Assembly: GCA_965644295.1 (NCBI GenBank)
Contig: CBFFRP010000285.1
Location: 96,130-160,129, forward strand
DNA: 64,000 nt
Direction: 5' to 3'
DNA from: Paraphysomonas bandaiensis
Lineage: Eukaryota > Chrysophyceae
Part shown: one piece after another, positions 57,462-64,000 of the stretch
How the letters are laid out: the number at the start of each line of letters is the position of its first letter
How positions within the stretch are numbered: position 1 is the stretch's first letter
Program-made: the position numbers and the translations under genes
The notes under the pieces: generated by a model
The model's database searches: none
What the model was told of the DNA's origin: nothing
What the model saw: the letters and a program-made list of their open reading frames with translations, nothing else

Positions 57462-59981
57462 TTGAAGTACTTAGTATATATAGAAGATCTTTATCTATAT
57501 ATTGAGAGATATATGAATCACATATCAACTGAAGCAGGTGCATTAGGGTTTGCTATTATTGTGGGATTTTATTCAGTTCATAAACATATTCGGAGATTAG
57601 GAGATGTATTTTCATTGGCATTAGAGCGTCAAATGGATGCTCATACAAATGGAAAAACTTTACAAAATAGAGAAAACAATTCATTAGGTCTCTTAAATGT
57701 GGATGAATTACTACAACTTCATACTGCTACTTGTAATGATCGAGAATTGAGTAGTAAGTTATTTTTGATTAATTTGTTGTGTTGTACTTATAACTTTTAC
57801 TGTATAGCTGTTGTGGATAGGATAATAGAAGTCAGTTACAAGTTGCTGAAAGCAGATCGCATCAGCGTAATGATATTGAGTAGAGACAAGAAGAAACTAG
57901 TCGTTGCTGAAAGCAAGGATGCGGTTGGATTAGAGATCAGTTCGAGTAGTGGCATAGGTGGATATGTGGCGACCTCGGGCTCTCTACTGAATATCCATGA
58001 TGCTTATGGAGACCCACGATTCAACCCTCAGATCGACGCGGAAAGAGGATTCAAAACCAAAAGCATCTTGTGTGCACCGATATCTATCAACCACGAAGTG
58101 GTTGGTGTTCTCTCTGCGATTAATAAGATCAACGAAACTGGGGATATAGTTGCGTTCAACGAAAAGGACGAAATGGTAGTTGAGTATTTGGCTTCCAATG
58201 CTGGAGTGGCTATAAAAAAAGCACAGCTGTATCACCAGGCAGTACGCGCACAGCGGAATAGTGCTGCCATACTTTCTATTGTTCGGGCTCGCACCAGTGA
58301 CGGATCTGTTGAGCAGATCTTAACGACAACTATAGAGGCCGCGTATGACTTGCTGGTGCCAGAACTTGTGTCAGTGTACCTATGCGACCACCTCCTCCAG
58401 GAGGCCTGGGTGTGCGTCTCGAAAGATGGACTAGAGGGTCTGACCATCCCATTCGGACAGGGAGTGGCAGGGACTGTCGCTGCTAGTGGATCAACAGTTC
58501 GCATCGATAATGCATATGAGGATACACGTTTTTGTCAAGAGGTGGACTTTCAGACTGGCTTCAAAACTCGGTCCATGCTCTGCATGGCGGTTCCGGGGTT
58601 TGCATCTAACAGTAAACCAATTGCGGTTATTCAGCTAATCAACAAGCTCAGTGGGCGAGGTTTCGATGAAGATGATGAGGAAGCGCTGAAGATGCTTTGC
58701 GAAGAGGTTTCCGTTGCGCTGCGCCAGAAGGTGCTGGAACTGAGTCTTCTTCGGTACTCGACATATGTGCGAGACCGACCGGATAAAGTGGACGATGTTA
58801 GACTGGAGGAGTCATTGCTGAAGGAGTACGGCTCTGTGACACAGAGGTTTAAGTACTCTTCTAGCATCCGCACTCGGCAGTTAAATCGCTCTTCTTCTAC
58901 TGGAGCGAAGCAATGTCCCCCTTCGACTTCTGCTGACCTTCTTTTAACGTCTCCATCCACCTCCCGGCCTGTACTTGGAAGGTCCTTCAGCATTGAGGAC
59001 TCAGCTAAAAACAAAGCTATGTATCGGTGGGACCTTGACCCCTTTGCTACTCGGGACGCAGACCTTATGCGGTACATCGAGCAAATGTTTAAGGATTTCG
59101 ACCTTCTAACCGAATTCAAGATTGATATTATGAAGCTGCGGAATTTTATCATGGGTGCCCATTCGCTTTATCATTCCGATGTGGCATTTCACAACTTTAA
59201 GCACGGGTTTTCTGTAATGCATATAACATATCACATCCTTCGTAGTGGGGTAGCCGTGTGCCTTACTTCTCTGGACATCTTAGCAGCTCTTATCTCTGCC
59301 CTCTGTCATGACCTCGACCATCCAGGGAATAATAATGCTTTTGAGATTGCAACTGTTAGTGAACTCGCCCTGACTCACTCGAATGACTCAGTATTGGAAC
59401 GCCATCACTCGTCTGTAACTCACCGCTTGCTTCACGCACCGGATAATAATATACTCGAAAACCTTTCTCCTCAGGAACAGGCGGAGGTCCATGCACTTGT
59501 GACTGACACGATCATGGCAACGGATATGGCAGTACACTTTTATCACGTGGAACGTCTAGAGATGGCCGCGAAAAGTTCACCACACTTTGAGGCGTGTGAT
59601 TCGAACAGTCGACGGATCTTGCTGGGTCACGTTGTCCATGCCGCGGACTTGAGTGGACAGGTTCTTGCTCCTGATCTCGCGACGAAGTGGGGGGACAGAT
59701 GCATCACAGAGTTTCGCGATCAGTGTGCGAAGGAGAAGGCTCTTGGTATTCCAGTAACCGCGTTTATGGACGGTTTGGACCAAGATTTGCAGAGAATGAG
59801 GTTGCAACATGGATTTGTCGGGAATATCGTGCTACCATTGTGGACAGCATTATCTAATTGCTTCCCTGCTCTGTCACATACTACAGTACAAGCACAAGCT
59901 AATTATGACTATTATGGGCAGCGCATACTACTTTTGTCACAGACTGCGGAGAGTGAGACTATAACAAGTAACGGTTCTTAG
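57462..59981 (+). CDS. GAF-GAF cyclic-nucleotide phosphodiesterase (PDE2/5/6/10/11-type)
   Basis: The frame is open for 839 codons, but 57754-57807 (54 bp, GTAAGT...TATAG, in frame and stop-free) is best read as an intron, giving 821 residues. The start may be the Met at 57462 or, better, 57513 (MNHISTEAGALGFAIIVGFY, a possible membrane anchor). Two GAF domains follow (about 85-235 and 250-410), each with the FNPQIDAERGFKTKSILC / FCQEVDFQTGFKTRSMLC pattern, including the NKxxD-like region (INKINETGDIVAF, INKLSGRGFDEDD). The catalytic HD domain has HNFKHGFSVMH, LCHDLDHPGNNNAFE, HAADLSG and a C-terminal FVGNIVLPLW. It hydrolyses cAMP or cGMP and is probably allosterically controlled through the GAFs. 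Nucleotide preference is not predictable. Confidence 0.92.
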   Translation: MKYLVYIEDLYLYIERYMNHISTEAGALGFAIIVGFYSVHKHIRRLGDVFSLALERQMDAHTNGKTLQNRENNSLGLLNVDELLQLHTATCNDRELSSKLFLINLLCCTYNFYCIAVVDRIIEVSYKLLKADRISVMILSRDKKKLVVAESKDAVGLEISSSSGIGGYVATSGSLLNIHDAYGDPRFNPQIDAERGFKTKSILCAPISINHEVVGVLSAINKINETGDIVAFNEKDEMVVEYLASNAGVAIKKAQLYHQAVRAQRNSAAILSIVRARTSDGSVEQILTTTIEAAYDLLVPELVSVYLCDHLLQEAWVCVSKDGLEGLTIPFGQGVAGTVAASGSTVRIDNAYEDTRFCQEVDFQTGFKTRSMLCMAVPGFASNSKPIAVIQLINKLSGRGFDEDDEEALKMLCEEVSVALRQKVLELSLLRYSTYVRDRPDKVDDVRLEESLLKEYGSVTQRFKYSSSIRTRQLNRSSSTGAKQCPPSTSADLLLTSPSTSRPVLGRSFSIEDSAKNKAMYRWDLDPFATRDADLMRYIEQMFKDFDLLTEFKIDIMKLRNFIMGAHSLYHSDVAFHNFKHGFSVMHITYHILRSGVAVCLTSLDILAALISALCHDLDHPGNNNAFEIATVSELALTHSNDSVLERHHSSVTHRLLHAPDNNILENLSPQEQAEVHALVTDTIMATDMAVHFYHVERLEMAAKSSPHFEACDSNSRRILLGHVVHAADLSGQVLAPDLATKWGDRCITEFRDQCAKEKALGIPVTAFMDGLDQDLQRMRLQHGFVGNIVLPLWTALSNCFPALSHTTVQAQANYDYYGQRILLLSQTAESETITSNGS

Positions 59982-61007
59982 TACCCGGAATTGATTAATG
60001 TGTAATTACTGGTTGTGCTTGGAGTAGCCTTGGAGGTGGCACCACGTCAAGTACTTTCCGGTATATATCTTGTGTAATTTGCGTCACATTTGTGGAGTAA
60101 TTAATACAGGCTAGGTATGGCCTTGAGTAAATGCAATTCTGCTTTTCCATCAGAACTAGGAAGAGTGAATAAATATATAGTATATATCGCTACTACCCAG
60201 ATTCTCCTTTTAAATCCTGCTAGTATATAGTACATAGAAGTTGAGTTACATTGTGCCTATCAAGATACTATGTGCCTCATATCATACATTAAACTGCAAG
60301 AAGGTTAGAATTAATGACAAAGACTTATAATCCAGCTAGTGACTATTACTATCAATAGGCGTGTAAGAGTTAAGAGTCTGCACGTCAGAACCAATATCTA
60401 GTGATATATGGCTGTAAGGTACTTCAAGAAAATATCAAAATTGATAAATTTGATGTGGCAAAAATGCAAAGCACAACAAGTGTTGAACAAAATACACAAA
60501 TGATGGGGAAATTGGTGATTTAGAGTTCCTTTCTTACTTTTAACGATTTCAATTGTCTTCTACAATCTTAGTAGCAAATATGGAAAAGGTAAATTTATTT
60601 CACTTAAAGGTAGTAGTGAATGTCTTCTTATTAGCAATAGGCGTTTAAGAGTCAATTATATTTAACTCTGATATCCTACTATTTAATATTTAACACTACT
60701 AAAGCTGCTTGTGCGTCACCACAAGCACATCACTCAAAGCAAACGCAGTGACAAAGCAGAAGGCATAAACATATACCTGACATCCTGTTTATTCGTCAAT
60801 ACCTAAAGACATCTACTCAAGCGACACTTATTAGTGTCCCTTGTTCCACACAACAATATCTGCTGACTATATATGTGGCTCACGTTAGTTTTTCCGGTAC
60901 TTATCCCCCAGAACGCTACGAAAAGGTGAAAGCCTGGCTTTGTTGAGAGATAATAGTATACATTCTCTCAAAATATGTTAATTCATAACTATCCGTATAT
61001 TGCCAAT
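59982..61007. other. Intergenic interval with LINE-tail copy 3
   Basis: No gene seen. A small fragment CAATAGGCGTGTAAGAGTTAAGAG near 60353 resembles the end of the repeat at 60613-60945. Confidence 0.5.
60613..60945 (-). mobile_element. Dispersed LINE-tail-related element, copy 3 (internally shortened)
   Basis: It shares GTAGTGAATGTCTT, AGCAATAGGCGTTTAAGAG, AAGCTGCTTGTGCGTCACC, ACTCAAAGCAAACGCAGTGA and CTTATCCCCCAGAAC with copy 1, but lacks parts of the middle. In this window it sits next to the copia-type integrase. Confidence 0.65.
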
Positions 61008-62048
61008 TTATGACATATGTGACTCATGGTGCTTTCCGATAAGATACTCAAACTCACCCGGTTGACGAGCCTCGGGATCTATAGCCACTTGAGCCTCCTC
61101 CAGCTCTCTATAATAATCCTGAGACCTCTCAGGTACCGATTCATCAAATAATACATGTACAGAGTGTACTACGGTGTCCCCCACTAGCACCTTGTATCCT
61201 TTTCGATCAGCTGGATACCCTATGAAATAACCTGTCATTGCTTTGTCCTCCCAGTCCTTCCTCCTGTCGGCCTTGGGTGTTAGCACATATGCTTTGCACC
61301 CCCATTTCCGTAGCCACGATAGGCTGGGAACGCTCCCCCCTGGGACACACTCATATGGAGACATCCATCCTTGCCACGTCCGAGTTGGCATTCGTCGCAC
61401 AATGTAACATGCAGTTTGATAAGCATCAAACCAGAACGACTTTGGAAGTCCAGATGCCGTCAACATCGTCAGTGTCATCTCCCCAATTGTTCGGAATTTC
61501 CTCTCAGACACCGCGTTGAGCTCTGGCGTGTCTCGTGTTGTATGTGACACCCGAGTCCCATATCGCTGCAACAGATACTCTCTTATCTGCTGACTAATAA
61601 GTTCGGATCCTCCATCGGCATGATACTCCACTATACGGTTCCACCCCTCGTACTTCACTAAGTGGACCTCGCACAAGTGTCGTAGACATTTGAACACCTC
61701 CTCTCCGCTTCGAGTCCTCAATCCATATTCCCATATCATCTTTGTTGCTAAGTCCGTAAATAGGAGCACGTACTTATACCCTTGTCTGGATTCACAATTG
61801 AGATAGACGGAGATGTCCGCTGTTACTCTTTCCAGGAACCTGACTGCGCTTAGCTCTTCGTTGTCCCGTGATTTGAACGAATGCCTGGTTATCTTCGCCT
61901 TGGCACACCATTTACACAGGGGTTTCTTGCAACTCTTCTCCTTTGCCTTCGAAAGGTGATGTCGTTGTAGTCCTGATCCTCTGAATAACATGTGTCGGTG
62001 AGCTTCTATTAACTTCGATTTCGAGACATGTCCAGTACGAAATACCAT
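61008..62048 (-). pseudogene. Ty1/copia-type integrase (GAG-pre-integrase + rve core) fragment
   Basis: 346 codons open. Seen: the GAG-pre-integrase word TGHVSKSKLIEAHRHMLF; a zinc segment CKWCAKAK; rve core with the first Asp in RVTADISVY, second in YHADGGSEL and Glu in NAVSERKFRTIGE; then the copia hallmark after the core, WGCKAYVLTP, GYFIGYPADRKGYKVL and HVLFDESVPERS. The catalytic triad looks intact. Only the integrase survives: no copia gag, protease or RT is found on either side. Its 5' boundary falls inside gypsy-type RNase H sequence. Confidence 0.85.
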
Positions 62049-63810
62049 AAGCTTCTTGCTCTATCGTAGCCCATTTCTGAGCCTGAGCTGAAAACTTCTT
62101 TGATAGGAAGGCAATGGGTTACCGGCTGCTCTGTTCCATCTGCGAGAATCTTTTTCTGCAGAAGCACCGAGCCGATTCCTAGCTCACTAGCGTCAGTACG
62201 CAGTGTCCACTCCAAATTGTAGTCTGGGTAGTAATTCGCAGGAATCTTGCAGGCCTTTTATGAAGCGACGATATTCAGCCTCATAATCGTGCCGCCACGT
62301 AGTCTTGTCCCAATTGAATTTTCGGTCGGGCAAATCTGTGAGATGAGCAACCAAGTCTGAATATCTAGGGGTAAAACTGGAAAAGAACACGCCCTTGCCA
62401 AGCAGAGACCCTCGCTTGTTTGGTGTTGGTAGGCATTGGGATTTTGCCTAGGGCTTCCTTCTTCTCAGGATTGACTTCATAGGATTTTGTGTCTGCATAC
62501 GTATCCGAAGTCTACTTTTCTAAATCCAAGCCAACTCTTTGGCATTTTCAGTTTGATTCCACTCTCGATGCATCTGTCAATCACTTTCTCAAATTTCTGA
62601 TACACGTCTTGAGGGTCGTTGGCCAATATCAACATGTTGTCAAATATTACAATGGCCCAGTCAGAAAAATCTTCAAATATTTCCCTGACTACCTCTTGCA
62701 GAATTCCAGTAGCCGGCGCAATACCTTCTGGCATGAACTTTGGCGCATATTGGCCCCATAGCGTCTGGATAAAAGCCTCTCTGATGTTTTCTTCCGCTAG
62801 AGGTATCTGATGGAAAGCGTTAGTCAAGTCGATATCCATATACAGTAAGTGATGATCTTGTCCAATTCATGCTTGACATTGGGAATTGTATAATAATTAC
62901 CCACTTGCATGTGCTTGTTGATGTTAACGTAATCCCCGCAGAATCGGATATAAGGTGGAGTAGCCTTGGGAGCAGCCGCCAAGCATGAAGCCCAAGGAGA
63001 TCCCTGCTCTTCTGGTAAAAATAACCACCTTGTTCTCCTGAACGCCTTTTCGGATGCTTCCCAGGCTTAGGGTTGATCGGCCTGGCTCTGGGTTTCATTC
63101 TTTCAGGTAAAAGTTTCTTTCCACTTAAGAGTCAAAGGGTCAACACCTCGGACTCTGTCCACTCATCAGAGCCACGAATACCTTCTCCAGCTTTGGAAGA
63201 TAAGAGATCCATAATGTTGGTCTCTTGTTTCATCTCCCTGACTGACGTGAGTTTCTATTTGTTCATAGTAGTCTTTAAGAGCTTCCTCTCTAGACTTTCC
63301 GAGGAATGTCAAAGCATCTTTGGAATTGAACGGGTAACTCAGTCTCGTTATCTTCTGGAGCGATAGCATCATTCGCTTTACTCCAGGGACGTCATTCCTC
63401 TCTGGATTCATCTCCTCATTTTGTAGGGCACTCAAATTATGGTTCCCTTGAGCCGAATCTTGAGATGATTCTGATGGGCCTGCTCCATGACAGCACACAT
63501 GAAAGGGTATAGCTTCCCAGTGAGGGCTGGTAGTCCCAAAATAATGTCATTAGATGACATGTCGATCACGATGAACTCACCAGTGTACTGGTAAGTGTGG
63601 CTCTTGGGATCGGTAAACACTAAGTTAATCCAGACCCCTTCGTCAAGATCCTTTACGGTTCTACTGTCTGCCAAAACCACACGGTGTTTGACCTTGTAGA
63701 ACCTGCTAGGTTCTAACCCGAGCGCACCAATCTATCCACAAGATCACGTGCTACGTAGTTAGCGGATAGGGCTCCTGTGTCACATAAAACTTTCACTAAT
63801 TCTTCCACTC
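62009..63810 (-). pseudogene. Ty3/gypsy-type protease-RT-RNase H remnant, frameshifted
   Basis: Reading down from 63810: a protease active-site CDTGALSANYV (about 63760-63795) and a later IILGLPAL flap-end (about 63530); a linker; an RT start with NINKHMQVGNYYTIPNVKHEL (about 62870-62935) frameshifted into MDIDLTNAFHQIPL (62839); VIFDNMLIL at about 62635, where the second catalytic Asp of YxDD is Asn; KSWLGFRKVDFGY; then a connection and RNase H segment LRTDASELGIGSVLLQ (about 62155-62205), frameshifted into FLSKKFSAQAQKWATIEQEAYG (about 62045-62110). Several frameshifts make it non-functional. The element runs off the window near 64000. Confidence 0.8.
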
Positions 63811-64000
63811 CAGAACTTCTTGTCTATAATTACTCTACCTACTGTATGTGCTGATGAAAATTTCTTGGCTGAAGTTGAAGCATACAGCTTGCTCATCCTT
63901 GAAATGGACCTTTGAAGAAGTAGTATTCAATGTTTTGTAGCCTCTGGGAGATAATCACATTCATCATTCCCATCACAAACACTGATCACATGTTCTTCTA
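63811..64000. other. Upstream part of the gypsy-type remnant, unresolved
   Basis: Probably the gag/protease junction of the same element on the minus strand, but no clear motif was found before the window ends. Confidence 0.35.

Noticed and set aside
1-64000. CRISPR arrays, operons, rRNA or tRNA genes
   Set aside because: No spaced direct repeats, no polycistronic packing and no tRNA-like B-box with matching stems were found by eye; the sequence is clearly eukaryotic. A tRNA scan was not possible.

Overview
The window is nuclear DNA of a unicellular eukaryote. About seventeen protein genes are split by very small GT-AG introns (about 45-65 bp, one of 101 bp), with standard stop codons. Nothing prokaryotic, organellar or ribosomal was seen. 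The gene set is Mrs2, PP2C, inositol 5-phosphatase, NAA50, Sec3, LST8, membrane-type bZIP, kinesin-13, ARID protein, RNPS1, TTL and GAF-PDE. The kinesin-13, TTL protein and WW coiled-coil protein would suit a flagellate, and the large transposon load argues against a streamlined parasite. I cannot name the species; a stramenopile-like or other protist lineage is a guess.

Layout. 0-16.5 kb: Mrs2-type Mg2+ transporter (-), PP2C (+), a DPF-motif protein (-), a long CATA array, an inositol 5-phosphatase (+), a methyltransferase (-) and a 1391-residue WW/coiled-coil protein (+). 17-22.4 kb is a transposon cluster: a decayed hAT element with an 8-bp target duplication, then a 5'-truncated LINE between two 179-bp direct repeats. 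22.6-45.4 kb is gene-rich: NAA50 (-), exocyst SEC3 (-), bZIP with a membrane segment (+), LST8 (-), an unknown protein (-), kinesin-13-like motor (+), a C2-like/Arg-rich protein (-), FkbM methyltransferase (+) and an ARID protein (+). 45.5-55 kb: a LINE-related repeat, RNPS1 (-), a 2.9-kb Ginger-like transposon (48369-51273) whose palindrome-bearing ends lie in CATA repeats, and an integrase-core-like gene with altered catalytic positions. 55.7-60 kb: TTL protein (-) and GAF-GAF-phosphodiesterase (+). 60.6-64 kb: another LINE-related repeat and a retroelement wreck in which Ty3/gypsy-type protease-RT-RNase H is joined to a Ty1/copia-type integrase.

The host genes are housekeeping functions (TOR, exocytosis, N-terminal acetylation, splicing, chromatin, cyclic-nucleotide and phosphoinositide signalling) and do not form an operon-like system. 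Three cross-gene patterns stand out: a 10-bp word TACTGCTGTA/TACAGCAGTA repeated in promoter intervals, an A/T-rich codon zone at the 5' end of many genes, and the uniformly tiny introns.
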